Shown piece by piece: positions 17,601 to 30,700 of a stretch of DNA of 64,000 bases (within the stretch, counting starts at the first letter, position 1; each line of letters begins with the position of its first letter). Origin of the DNA: an uncultured Bacilli bacterium (GTDB lineage: Bacteria > Bacillota_I > Bacilli_A > RFN20 > DUOF01). A program made the translations under genes and the position numbers. The stretch spans positions 1-64,000 of the forward strand of contig CALVUJ010000023.1 of the NCBI GenBank assembly GCA_944363575.1, read 5' to 3'. Below the pieces are notes generated by a model. That model searched no databases and was not told where the DNA came from. It was given only the letters and a program-made list of their open reading frames with translations.

Positions 17601-18101
17601 TTCAAGAGTATTACATACTTTATTTACTTTTTTATAGCCATTTTTTTGCAATATTTTTTCTAATTCGCTTTTTTCAATTGCTTGCCCTACTAGTAATCTT
17701 TGAACTTGATTTTTAAATGTTTCTTTGGGTGGTAAATATCTTAAGAAAGCACTCGTATGCGTTATTAAAATACTAGGCTTTTCTTTTAAAGCTTCATTTA
17801 AAGCATATATTCTATTTGCTAGTAATTCCTTGGATTCAGCAATAGCTTCTATTCTTATAGTTTCATCCGCAAAATAAGTTATTACATTTTCATTTTCTAA
17901 AAGATTGCTTAAATATTCATATAGTAATGATGCCGTGTGCAAACTATTACACACGACTAAATATTTCTTTTTATTTTTTAAATACCCGCTTGCTAATAAA
18001 AGAGCTTTTTTGAAGATAGAATCACAAACATAATTTCCTTTTTCTTGAATAAAAGATTTTACGATATCTTTATTTTCAAATAATTTTAAAATTTCTTTCA
18101 T
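14697..18101 (-). CDS. mfd: Transcription-repair coupling factor Mfd
   Basis: 1134 residues, near the family's usual length. The N-terminal UvrB-like module includes YSSRGGVLDFFSI. The RNA polymerase interaction domain follows (YLVHENYGIGRYKGL). The SF2 translocase comes next, with GDVGFGKTEVAF (Walker A), DEEQRFGV (DEEQ box) and LTLSATPIPRTM, then IETGIDIPNANTIII and QIKGRVGRSD. The C-terminal D7 domain is last. It removes stalled RNA polymerase and recruits UvrA. Its start overlaps the pth stop by four bases (ATGA), so the two form one operon. Confidence 0.95.
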   Translation of the reverse strand: MKEILKLFENKDIVKSFIQEKGNYVCDSIFKKALLLASGYLKNKKKYLVVCNSLHTASLLYEYLSNLLENENVITYFADETIRIEAIAESKELLANRIYALNEALKEKPSILITHTSAFLRYLPPKETFKNQVQRLLVGQAIEKSELEKILQKNGYKKVNKVCNTLEYSSRGGVLDFFSINYDNPVRIEFFDNEIESIRYFDLEKQTTIKTENHVSILPASELIIDNQLKSKEILINELEKQQHLLSEEEYEKLKENVYNDLEKLETNTYDTSLYKYYSLINNYDSLNDYFGADICVLMDKTSIDNNYDLLIKETYEYQSELVEQNKILPNLSLYHDLATLLAKNKKNILFNDFMTKESDKYFYLTPLINCNGSSKMATKLINNYLDLKYEIRIYLTNKHQINNLKLWFDEYEIDKTKIKIIEEDLIEGFALDDEKIVVFTSRELFLQKITTGKYFTKFKSSQAISGYEDLVVGDYLVHENYGIGRYKGLETIKTGKISKDYLHIEYKNNEVLYVPLEQFSLVRKYSAREGKVPTLNKLGSGDWEKTKERIKNKVKDLAINLIKLYDERTKKIGYSFSKDDDLQIMFENDFPYVHTKDQETAIKNVKKEMEKSIPMDMLLCGDVGFGKTEVAFIAAFKAIKDAKQVAFLCPTTLLSSQHYANALDRFKNFNVRVELLNRFKSEKEQKKIIQDLKEGKIDLLIGTHRILSSDVIFQDLGLLIVDEEQRFGVEHKEKIKELKNSIDVLTLSATPIPRTMQMSLIGLRSLVQIQSPPEKRMPIQTYVMEKNPKIIKEIIERELGRNGQVFYLHNRTSNINSIAYQIEKEIMGAKVGIIHGKMSKEDIEQVTYDFYNNKINVLVCTTIIETGIDIPNANTIIIENADHFGLSQLYQIKGRVGRSDKLAYAYLLFTPNKQVSEVATNRLRAIKEFTELGSGYKIALRDLSIRGAGDILGASQSGFIENIGIDLYLDLLKDAIEEEKGLKKEENKNINNIQIDGYIPLEYAGVDGNKIDLYKKLEKTTDLKQLEEVENDIKDIYGKMPNNVLLLIEKKRMDILSSHDKVEKISDTKEYIDIYLAKELSKKDGIGIKLFDIVNVLDYKNITLSFRKEQIKIRIKKVNDKWIYYINEILSKI

Positions 18102-18655
18102 TGGTTATATATACTCATTATTTTATTAAAACTATATTTAGTAAAATCTTCTATAATATTACTTATGATTTCTATCTTCTCTTCAATAATCTTTTTTTCT
18201 TCTTCATTAAACTTACCTAAAACATAATTTATTACATCATGCTCTTTATCTTTAGAAATACCTACTCTTACTCTTTTAAAATCAGAGGTTTTAAGATTCT
18301 CGATAATATTTTTTATACCATTATGTCCTCCTGAACTACCTTTTTCTCTTATTCTTATAACTCCTACATCTAAATCCATATCATCATAAATTACTAACAT
18401 ATCATTTATATCTATTTTAAAATACTTAAGAAAATCTCTAACGCATTCTCCTGATAAATTAACGTAGGTTTGAGGCTTTAGTAAAATTACTTTTTCATCA
18501 TTTATACTTACTTCGCTATATAATCCCTTAAACTTCTTTTTATCAATAATGATATTATTTTTTTTAGCATAATAATCTAATGACATAAAACCTATGTTAT
18601 GTCTTGTATTTTGATACTCTTTTCCATAATTACCTAAACCTACGATTAATTTCAT
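18098..18655 (-). CDS. pth: Peptidyl-tRNA hydrolase
   Basis: 185 residues. KLIVGLGNYGKEYQNTRHNIGF contains the catalytic His, and KPQTYVNLSG, DDMDLDVG and GSSGGHNGIKNII follow. It hydrolyses prematurely released peptidyl-tRNA. The ATG at 18655 has AAGGAG 7 bases upstream; the open frame continues further without a better start. It forms an operon with mfd, as in Bacillus (there with fin between them, which is absent here). Confidence 0.95.
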   Translation of the reverse strand: MKLIVGLGNYGKEYQNTRHNIGFMSLDYYAKKNNIIIDKKKFKGLYSEVSINDEKVILLKPQTYVNLSGECVRDFLKYFKIDINDMLVIYDDMDLDVGVIRIREKGSSGGHNGIKNIIENLKTSDFKRVRVGISKDKEHDVINYVLGKFNEEEKKIIEEKIEIISNIIEDFTKYSFNKIMSIYNQ

Positions 18656-18674
18656 ATTTTTTCTCCTTTCATGC

Positions 18675-18695
18675 AAAAAGCACTTTAAAGTGCTT
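18675..18695 (-). terminator. Terminator of the giant surface protein gene
   Basis: AAGCACTTT/AAAGTGCTT is a perfect 18-base inverted repeat (18678-18695) with a short T run on the minus-strand 3' side. It lies between the giant gene's stop codon and the pth start. Confidence 0.75.
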
Positions 18696-18703
18696 ATTTG
18701 CCA

Positions 18704-21700
18704 TTATTTCAATACTTTTACTTTCTTCTTGAAGACTACTACTTTAAGTCCTATAAAGATTAAACCTGCTGAAGAGATAAATATTAAGGACCATCCTAAT
18801 GGATCTTTAGTAAAGAAGTTTTCACCAATTTCAAATCCAAGTTGTTCTTTTGCAACATTTTTGTTTACAATAATTGCATATACGAAGCCACCAGCTTGAT
18901 TAATTTGATTTTTATGCTCATCTGAAATAGTAATTATTACATTTTTATTTTGATTAATATATTTAGCAGTTCCATCATCTATTAAAATATATGCACTTTT
19001 ATCAAGTGATTTGTAACAAAGTACTCCTTGAGCACATTCTGGATTGCTACCATAATAATTAGTAGGAGTGGCAAAAACAATTACATCATCCTTTTTAAAT
19101 TCATAGCCTTCTCCTCCATTTAGAGCAATATTATCTACTGGGAATAAGTATTGTTTATTTGGTACTAATTTAACATTATCCAAGCAGATGCTATCACTCT
19201 TGTTAATGGTTAACTTGTGAGTAATGGAGTTACCCGCTAAGTCCGTAAAGTTAAAGACATATTCGCCTGTTTCATTTAAAACGGTTCGTTTTTGATATGG
19301 CTTGCCATTTAGTGTCACTTTAATGATTGGTGCCACTAGTTCATTTTTAGGTTCATCCCAAGTAATGAATGTATCTTCTGTGATGATATCATTTATAACG
19401 TTAAGTTTATTGTTAACATAGATGTAATATTTTGGTGCTTGCCTATAAATTATGAAGTGTCTTTCTAAACCTTCATTTCCTACCGCATCTACTGGTTTTA
19501 CTTCATAATATCCTTCATCAATTATTTCTAGACTACTTGATGTTTGGGTTATCCATTCATCATATGTCCCATCCGCTTTCATCTTACGATACATAAAGTA
19601 ATTTCCTTCATTGTTATCAACTGATTCCACAAGTACCTTATCAGCATTCGTGTACCCTTTTTCTGATAATCCATAAGTAACATATTCATTTGAAACAGTT
19701 ACTTTAATTTTTGGTTTTTCATTATCAATTGTTATATATTTTATTTCTCTACCAGTAGTAATGTTACCAACTTCATCTCGTGCTATTATCATATAAGAAC
19801 CCGTTTCTGATAAAGTATAATTAGAAGTGAAAGATTCTACTACTGGAGTTACACTACAACTATATGTATTATCACCATATTCATCTACTCCTGTCACAAC
19901 ACATTGATTGTAAATAGTACCCTCTCCATTAGAATCAATTAAGATTCTTACTTCACCTTTATAAAAACCATAAAGCTCTTCTTGATTTCCTTCAACTGTA
20001 ATATTTGGTGCAATCTTATCAATAGTAAACTCTAACTCTGTTGCTAAATTTTCATATATATATCCATCTACTCCCTTTATAGAAACAACATATTTATATC
20101 TTGTTTCATAACTTTCAGAAACAACAGTTGGATCTCTTAGAACTATTTCTTGATACCCACTTCCTGTGAACTTATAAACCTTTATATTATATATATCACA
20201 ATTTGAAGTTACTGATTCAAAATAACAAATCAATTTAGCATTATTCTTTATTTTCTTTCCTGGCGTAACTATAGAATCTTGAATAATAACTCCATTATCA
20301 TCTAACTCATGCACTTCAATTTCTGGTAAGACAACCATAATGGTAAATGAAATCTTATTTGCTATCGTTGTATTCCCTGCATAATCTTCAAACCAAAAAC
20401 TATATCTTGTACTCTTTTTATCTTGTATTTTAAAAGTATATTCTTTGTTATCTTTAGAGAACCCTGTGTTATTTCCATTACAAGGTAATTCGCTTTCATC
20501 AATATCAGGAGTATTTTCATCATCTATGTACTCACATTCAAATTCTAACTTTATCAATGGCTCTCTCCATTTAATTGTTATCTCTGCATTAGTATACTCA
20601 TTGTTATTTTCAAAGCCCACAGAACCAGATGGTAATCTAACAACAAAATCACTTATGTCATAATTAGGTAATGTTTTATCAATATCAAATAGATAATAAG
20701 TTATTGTCTCATATATTGAACTTACCTCTTGTTTCTTAGTCTGATATGCTATCACATTATCTACATATGCTTTGATGTTTTGACATTCCTCTTTCAAACT
20801 ATTATCTTCACTATTAATACACATAGCACTAATTCTTTCTGATTCCCTATTTATAATCTCTACTTTATACTTTCCTTCATCTACATAAGTTAAAATAGAA
20901 TTAGTATATGTTCCCTCTACGAATTGTGGTTCTACTTTGTTATTTTCATTTTCTCCACAAAGACTAATATTGCTATTATTCATTTCTTTAGTATTACAAA
21001 CAATCTCAAAACCACTTTCATTTTGTTTATATAGAAGAATATAATTATCTTCATTATTCCAAGATACCTTTAATGAATCATTTGCCGTCATCCTATATTC
21101 TTCATCCATATTAGGAGTTATATACTTATAAGATCCATTGTAATTAGCACTTAAATCTACTGGATTATAAATAAACTTTAATTCATTAGTATTACCATGA
21201 TCATCTTTTAAACTTATATAAAAGAATCCAAATAACTTTTTACTACTATCAATTACTGCTGTATAACTATTTTTTCCATCTATTGGGCCAGTATTTAAAC
21301 ATCCATTTGAACCTGCAACGCAAAGTAATGCTTCCTTAATATCACCTGTTTGATCTTCTAAATAATTACTACCATCATTACTATACTTTATAACTATTTC
21401 TTCCGTTTTTATTTTAGTAAGTTCAGAATCTTCAAGTATCAATGTTACCGTTTGATCTTTTCCTTCACCTGAATATGTAATATCTATACTAGGTGCTGTT
21501 TGGCTACGAGACACTTCTATATATGTTTTATTTCCTGCTCTATCGTAAATTTCTATTATAGTGAATGCTTCTTCTGCAAGTGGTATTTCAAAGTAGTAAC
21601 TACCACTATCACTATCTAACACTATATAATCGTTAATATTGTGATATACCCCATTTATTACTAATCGCAAGTAAGAATATACTTCATTTTCATTTTTGTG

Positions 21701-24700
21701 TATTTCATATTTTTTCATGAAGTCATTTTCACTTTCACCATTGTTTTTAATAATAAGGCTGTATTGTTCAACATTTGTTTTTACATTTCCAAAGCCATCT
21801 GTATTAATTAGATTGGTTGAGTTAATGGTCTCATTTTCTTTTGAGTAAATTGCTATCGGGTCAGCATTATCGACATATACAGCATAATATGTAGAGTTAT
21901 AATGGGAAATATTAGATGATCCACCTTCTGTTTTATAATTAATATATTCTACCCCTGTATCTATTTCTTCAAATATATAATATTGCCCTGTGTTTAAATC
22001 TATTGTACTACTACTTGTATATTCCGTGCTACTAGCACCATTATAAGCTGTTATTTTAGAGGTATCTGCTGTATTTTCTCCCTTTATTTCAAGGGTTATT
22101 TTTTTGTCGTTTACATTTGTTATTTTTACGTTTACTTTAATACATTTAACCTCGTCTGATTCAGTACAAGTTTCCACAACTGTTTTAGTTGTACCTTCTA
22201 TTTTTAAATATATAAACTTATACATATCTTCATTAGTAAGGCAATTTTCAGATACTGATGAATCACAAGCCTTTTGCATTATTGCCGAATCTCCAAATAA
22301 TAGGTTGCCACTAAATGTCGGAAATATAATAGCATCAAATAAATTTGTAGCCATTTCTTCATTTGCCATGTCCTTATTGGTTTTATTGTCTGTACCAACA
22401 AAACATGTTGTAGTAATACTACCTTGGCCCGCCGGATTATAATAGCTATAACTAAACCCTTGCCCGTTATTACAATTATTATCTTCTTGAGCATCTATAT
22501 GTTTTGCATAAATTGTTGTTAAAAACATTTTTGCCTCTGCTCTTGTTGCAAATGCATAGAAAAAATCATTATTTAATCCTGAACCCAAAATATTATATGA
22601 ATTGCCAGTTAAATCTTGAGTTATGCTAGTTATATAATTCATATTCCCAGAATTTATAACACCACTAGGTACACTAAACCAATAATTAGCTCCGGTCGCA
22701 GATATTTGTTCTTTATTGTATGTTGGTGCGGTGTTGTCTATCGTAAATGATGATGAATTTTCTTGAGTACCCGACCCTGTTATTCTTCCTGTTTCATTTC
22801 CTGCCTTGTCAACAGCTTTTATTTGATACTCCCCATCTTCTCTAAAACGAAGTATAATTGAAGTAACAAGATAAACATTATCTTCTTCATATGTAGCACC
22901 TGGCTCATATGCGACCAGATTCCCATCTACATCTAGTTTATAATAAGTGTTATAAAAATATTTAGTTTCGGCTTCAGGTACTTTTGTATATTTTATTTCA
23001 TATATCGTCTCGTCTTTACCATTTTTTATCGAGTATATAATGGAATCTCCTCCTGTTTCTAGTGTTGGATTTCCTGTTAGAAGATTTTCACATAGAGAAT
23101 ATACTTCATCACCACCCGTTTTTATACAATAAAATTGTGCTTCTTCACTAGTCGACACTTCATAATATAGTTTTCCATTATCATCTACTAATGCATTAAT
23201 GTAAAATGCAGGTTTTGTTAAATCAATAATATAACTATACTCTACATAATTATACTTCAATGTCATAATATCATCCACTGTACCATCTATGTTGATAGAT
23301 GATTTTATATAACTTCCCTTATCATGGAAATATATTTTGTATACACCCGCATTTTTATCATTTGTCACACTAAAATTATTGGTTATATTTTCTACACTTA
23401 AAGTAAGATTACTATTACTTCCGCTAAATATTTCTGTAGGTAACTCACAAGTAACACTACCGTCTGAACATGTGTATCTGTAATATACTGCCTCATATTC
23501 ATTATCAACACTTATAGTTATCTTATTATGAGCACCATAAATCTCTTCTTTACTCTTTATCTCATCATTGACTTTTAATATTGGTGCCGTTGTATCTGTG
23601 ATATATACAGTCTTATAAATAGTATCACTAACATTACCAGACCTATCTATTACACGATATTCTATTTTATATACTCCTACTTTATCATTTACAATTACTT
23701 CTTGTTCTTCCCAATAACTAGCATTTGTTAATAATGAAGGATAATAATTAGAATCATCTATAATATAACAATAGTCCCCTATGCATGTTCCACTATTTCC
23801 TTTTAGGATATAGTCTGTTGGTTTCTTAATCAAAATATAATATTTTGTATTAGAATCTTTTGTTGACCCATCACTTACTATTGTAAACACACCATTATTT
23901 AAAGTATAATTACCAAATGTTATATTATGGTTAAATTTATAATACTTAATTTCATACCTAAATGTGTTATCTACAAGAGAAGAAACACCTATTTCATTTA
24001 TTTTATTATTAATGTTATCTATTGATGTAGTTTCGTTTTTAAATCCACCAGTTATATAATCTGAATCATATCCATCTGATGGTGAAGAACTATCACCATA
24101 TTTTGCTTCAATATATTCATCTTCTTCAACACCCTCATTAAAGTCAATGGTAGGTTTTTCTCTATCTATAAATAAATGATTTATTTTAAGACTGTTTCCT
24201 GAAAAATCATAAACCGTTATATTGTAATTAACATAGTATTCTCCTTCTTTTTCATATACTAGACTAAAACTCTTTTTATCTTCTCTATAATCAAATTCTG
24301 TATTATGGAAAGAGCAGTCTCTTATTTGATTTAAATTTGAATCATAATAAGTGCATTCTACTTTGTAAATAGGTTCACTAAACTCTATTACGATATTCTC
24401 TTTAGTTATGTAGTTTCCTTCTAAATCAACAGTTTCGGCTTTATAATATGTTGTTCCATCCTCTTTAGTTAATCCATCTTCTACTTTTTCATAAACTGTT
24501 ACGCCAACATAATAACGATCGTCAATAGTGTCATCTGAACAAGCAACTTCTGTATACCCCTCTCCGTTATATGTGTAGTATTTATTGTCATTATTACATG
24601 ATAAACCCTCTTTATTAACAACTTTATAATATTTCGTAACCTGTACATAATTATTTAACGTAGTACCTCCACTCTCATCTTTTTCGTATTTTATTGAATA

Positions 24701-27700
24701 ACCATTAGTTATTTCTGGGCCTATCTCATCTGTTACTCGAATAACCGTCTCTAAATAATTTGATGCTGTGTTGCCAGCACCATCCTTTGCCCTAAAAATA
24801 ATTGGCCTTCCTAACTCAGATGCTAATCCAAAAGCAAATCTAACTTCTTCATTTGCACTATTTTTTGCTATTTGCCAAATACGATTATCTAAAACAGCAT
24901 CTTTTTCAGTATTATCTTGTAGTGTTATCTTTCTTACCAAACTAGATGTTTCCTCTTCGCTCTTATATACAAAATTATAATACGTAATACTATTTCCATC
25001 AAAACTATTTAATTTAACGCGATTATCAGAAACCATTACACAATTCCCGTTATTTACACTAATACATGAATTCTTTAATGTTAAAGCAGGTAAATACTTT
25101 CCTGAATCACTAGCATAGTTATTAGTTTCATAATAGTAACTAGTGTATTGCGTATTATCAATAGCACTCTTATCTTCCACTAAAGTATAGTCACTAGATG
25201 AATAAGTAAAATATTGATCTTCACTTGTAAAGTGTCCAGAATTCATATACTTTAGATAAAGTAAACATTGATGATTTGCACCACATGCCATTTCATCAGT
25301 GTATGTGTTATATGTTGCGGTATTCGTATACATATCTTGAATAGATACTTCTACGTACGTAGATCCACTCATATAATAATAGGAGATATTTGGGTTAATA
25401 TATTCATTATTGTATACTCTTATGTATTTTCCTTTTGTATAAATGTTTGTCTCTCCATCCTTTGCTGCTTGTAAATCATTTGCACTACCAAACATTGTAT
25501 ACACTCTTTTGTATAAGTTGACATTTGGTTCAACATATGTGCCATTATCAACTATTGAATATGTTCCGTTAATGTTTCTTATATAGTTGTTATAGGCTAC
25601 TCTCATTGCTTCAAAACTTTCAATTACTATTTTATTATCCATTCCTGCTTTTTCTGGAGTATCTTTACATATCACTTTACCAGATATTAAAGTTTCACTA
25701 TCTGAGCAATCAAAGATTCCTAAAGAACTATCAGCAGGAGTAGATAACATTTTGTCCATATCATCAGTACTAACACCTGCTCCAAAATTAGTAATTGGAG
25801 TATATGAAGAATCATAGTAAATATATGGATTTTGGTTATCAAATTCAAAATCCTGTTTCAAATTTACCTCATTTCCAAAATAATCTCTAATTGTTAAATC
25901 TAATGTTTGTAGACCTGTTAATCTTTCTTCTTCATTGAAAGTAATAACAAAGGAAACAGTAACGCCATCTTCATTTACCAAGCAAACAATAGGGTCATCA
26001 ACATCTCCACTTATAATACATTTATTCTCATTTGTATTATCTCTAGCAATTCCGATAGATACTGTTTTTTCATTTATTGAGTATATGATTGTAAGCATAT
26101 TGTCATCTCTATCTGTTAAAAAACTTCTTTCTTGGATAGTTAATTTAATATTTACATATTGTTGGTATTCACCTAAAGGCTTATCATTAATATCTTTTAT
26201 TTCTACTACTGATGGTGCTGTTTTATCAATTGTAAATTTGTATACCGTTTCATTGCCTACTGCATCTAAGAAAACTATTGTATAATCACCACTATCACTA
26301 AATTCAATATAATTGCCACCAAACGAGTATTCTTTAGAATACGAAAAAGCATTATAAACATCTCCATCATTAATTTTAAACACAAGCAGTCTATTTATTG
26401 AACCTTGGTTTTGGCCACTCGCATCTTTATAGAAAAGCATTTCGTTCGTAAGCAATAATCTCATATTGTAACTTCCTATATTAGTTAATGTTACAAAATC
26501 TGGATTTTCACCAGTATTTGTATATTGATCTTGAGCTTTTATACCATTACATTCTCGATCTTCATCACATGTTAACTCAAAATCTATTTTAGGGCTAACA
26601 GTATCAATCGTGAAAGAGTGTTCTACTGGAAGTGCAACATAATCGTAACTTTCTCCTTCTATTTGTACCTCTACAAGAATTTCGCTATGTACACGGTAGG
26701 TTCCATCTTGAGTAAAGGCCACATATAAATAATCACCTTCTCTTCCTACAACATAAATTCCTTCTGTAGCTAATTCTTCAGCTGCATCATTAATAGTAGG
26801 ATTAGTATCGGTACTTGCATACCCACTTGTAGTAGCTTTTAGTTGTTTTGTACATTCAGGTAAATTACCTACCGAAACATTCACTCCATACAATACAAAC
26901 ATACATGATAAATTTGTAGTCTCATTATTGCGATAATTTCCTACGTTATTTAGGTATGTTGCTCGGCTTAGTTGAATAACACTAAATGCATTGATTTTTA
27001 ATTTAATGTAAATAAATTGATTGGTGAAGAACATTCCTCCATCAAAACCATTTCTTAACTCACTTGGTATCATATCTTCATAAGCATATGTATCTGGAAC
27101 CCTTGCTAGAAAAACATTTCCTGTATTTGTACCCACTTCTAGTTTTGGCAGTTTTGAAGTGATTGTCTCTATACTTTCTATGTGACTTTCATCAGCATTT
27201 ATATAAATATCTGATTCTGCTTTTTCTAGCCCTATTCCACCATAAGTTTCAGAAATATTATTAAAAGTATCACCTAGAGTTATTTTATACAATCCTTTGG
27301 ATATATTAAATATCTGGTTCTCTCCTTCTTTAAGAACATAGTTGTTTTCCTCATCCATCTCGTAAACAGGTATACTTAACCCTCCAGTTGTTGTATTATC
27401 AAGGTTAGTTTTTGTAAGTATAAATGGTAAACTAATTGAATATGTAATTTCTGGTATATACTCATCATCTGCTTCTGCTTTTTTTAACTCTGCTTCATTT
27501 ATAGCTGTTAGTATTTCAATGTAATTCATAATAGCCTCACTTATTGTAGTAGTATCCGCACATTTGTCACATGCTTCACTTTTTGTGTATGCTATTACTA
27601 AACTATCTATTTCATTTTTATCATAAAAATCAATTACTAATGTAAAACTTTCAGATTCATTGTCAATGACACTAACAGTAGGTTTCGCTTTACCTATTTG

Positions 27701-30700
27701 CAAATAAGCATCTATTTTATTTCCTGTTCTATCATACACATGAATTTCATATATATTATTTGGTTTTTCTGAATCATGTTCAAATGTTCTTTTTATGTAT
27801 TCATCAATATTTTCAAGGCAACTACTGCTATTTATAAGGCTGTTACACGTTAGATAATATTTTTTTCCTTCAATCATAGTATAGGCATAAGGATCAATAT
27901 CTAAAATGCTAGTTATATCCATTGTCGTAGATATTTTTAATGGATTATCTTTACTTATAGAGGTTATAATCTCTCCTGTTGGACCACTTACTAGAGAATA
28001 TTTTACTATAGGTGCTGTTCTATCTATTATAAATGTTGCTTCTGCTCCACATTTTCTAGTTTCTTCATTTAAATAATTAGAGCAGTATCGTATTGTATAT
28101 TTTCCTTCATCTATATATGTACCGTTTGTTGCAAAAGATACTAACGTTGCAGTATCAAACGTTTTATATGATGTTGATGCCGTGCTACTGAACTCATAAT
28201 TATCAATTGCATAGTAATCAACTACTAGATAAATATTAGCAGGAACGTTTATAGAAAAGTTTTGCATATATTTAATCGTTGTCATTTCTTCTTTAAAATA
28301 TTCCGTTGAAGGTAATGAAACATTTCCTTGATATCTATTATTACTTTCACTAACAAAATAATTATATTCCTCAACAATTAAAGTAGCAACTTCTTTTATC
28401 CTACTTAAGCTAGCAAAAGCAAATCCTGTATATTGGGTACAATTACCACTAAGTTCTCCATTTAATGTTCGACATTCTCCATTAGAAAATTTCAAATCAA
28501 TGTAATATACAAAATAATAGTTTAAATTAGATAGTCTAGCAGTTTCTCCTCTAAAAGCCGTTATTCCACTTGAAATATAGTTATATTTTCCTTTTACTAA
28601 TGCTATTCTTGCAAACTCTTGTAAAATAGCGAATTCTTGTGCTTTTTCTATGCTTTGGAAGGCTGCCGTTGTTAATTGTGGTTCTCCTTCTAATTTTATA
28701 TAGTTTGATGATGTGTAGGTATTTGTTCTTTCATCGATAACAAAGTTTCCTTCGGCATTTAATATATAATATGTTGTTCCAGGTTCTTTCAACTGATTAT
28801 TTTCTACTGGATAATAATATTCTTCCCATAACTCTTTTCTAGTCGCTCCTGCAACATTATCTCCAATTTGTTGCACTCTTGAATATAAATACCATTTATC
28901 AATTCCCATTTCTTCAATAACAATATCTTCAGGTATAAGACCTTCTGTTATGTCGACATTTCTTCCTAAGATAAAGGTCATTCCTAACGCATTTTCAAAT
29001 CGATGATATGTAGAATATTGCGTAATAATAGTGGAATCAAGAGTTACTGTTGATGGAAAGCCAACCTTTTGACTTCCATATATTAAATGATATTCTTCTA
29101 ATATATTTTCTCCTGTACACACTTGGCTGCCATCATTACATATTACTGTGTTTTGAACAATGTTTAAATTCTCATAGTTAGCTAATTCCGTAGTATCAAC
29201 AATCACTAATAAAGAATCTTGTCCTCCTTTATTTTCTGTCACTATTGCTTCTATGCTATTTGATTGAGTTGTTCCTACAAACAAATAATGAATCTCGCCA
29301 TCTGCTTCTTTTTTTACAATTACATCTTGTATTTCTACCCCTAGATTTCCAGCAATAGTATATTCACTTATTTGAATAGTGCTTTCTTCAATCGTTATGA
29401 CAGAATAATAACCTGCACTTGCTCTATTACCTGCTGCAACGAAAGAGTTACCTTCTATATTTTTAATAGATAATAAATTATCTTCTGATGATGTACCACT
29501 TAATTTAATGTCTACGATTATAAATTCTCCACTCATAAATACATATAAAGAATCTTCAACCCCTGAATTATAATTTATACTGCTACCATTAACTCTATCT
29601 ATTCTTGATTGACCAACAACCAAATAATTTGATCCATATTGAATAATATCGTTAAAACTTGTAATTGTTGTAGTCGCACCATTATTATTTAAATAAAGAT
29701 ATGGGTCTTGATTAGTGCATTCAAAGGCCTCAACAGAACAAACTGTGATAAGTCCTCCTTCTGCACCAGCATAATTTTGTATGTTTGTGCTTCCTACTGC
29801 TACTAATTTACTAATAGAACCATCACTAATAGTTATTAACGAATTATATTGAGAATTTATAGTTCCTGTTGGAGTAGCGATTTGCTCACTTACAAGTTCG
29901 TTTCCATTTATTGTTAATCTAACTATTTTACCTATTCTTACATTATTTTCTTCTTTATATCCTACACCTAACAAATAATTTCCAGAAATAACCATTTTTT
30001 TAACATTAGTCATTTCACTTATTTCTGCAATGGTTCCTGTGGTAGAACTTATGGTTCCAGTAACATATTCATCTTCAATTCCTGATTGCTCCATAAGTTG
30101 AATTAATTTGACAAAGCCTACTACTGCACTAGTACTATTAGTGTACTCTCCTGCAATATAGTAACGCTTGCTTGATGAATAAATTATATCATTAATCTTC
30201 GCATTTTCTATCTCATACTGCCACAAATATTCCCCACGCAAGTTGAACGCAACAATATACCCTTTTGTGCCAAGATTTCCTACGGCTAGGTAACCATGAG
30301 ATCCTGCTATCACTTTATTAAAAGCATCATTTTCTGCTGAACTTGCTTCTTCATTTGCACCTAACCATATTCTTCTAGAATCATTTAAATTGTATGGCAA
30401 AACCCTAATGTTTCTTGTGATAGAAACAGAAGGATCACTCGTTAAGTAGTATTTTATTTTATAAAATCCAGCATTTCTAACAGCATCATTTGCAATTCCT
30501 ATTCCTGAATTACTTGTTTCTAATGCTGTTCCATTATTTATTTGCACACTTACATTTGTTTCGCTAACCCCGTCACAGATTACCATTACTCCACTATCTG
30601 TCCATCCTGAACTCGTGTTTAAAACAAGATACTCATTTCCATCATTTAATGAGATGCTACAAGTTTGTGCTTTAATGTTTTCTCCTTCACAAAAAACAAA

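Noticed and set aside
18704-18900. LPXTG-type sortase signal at the end of the giant protein
   Set aside because: No LPXTG or close variant precedes the final membrane segment; only a membrane anchor with basic tail is visible.
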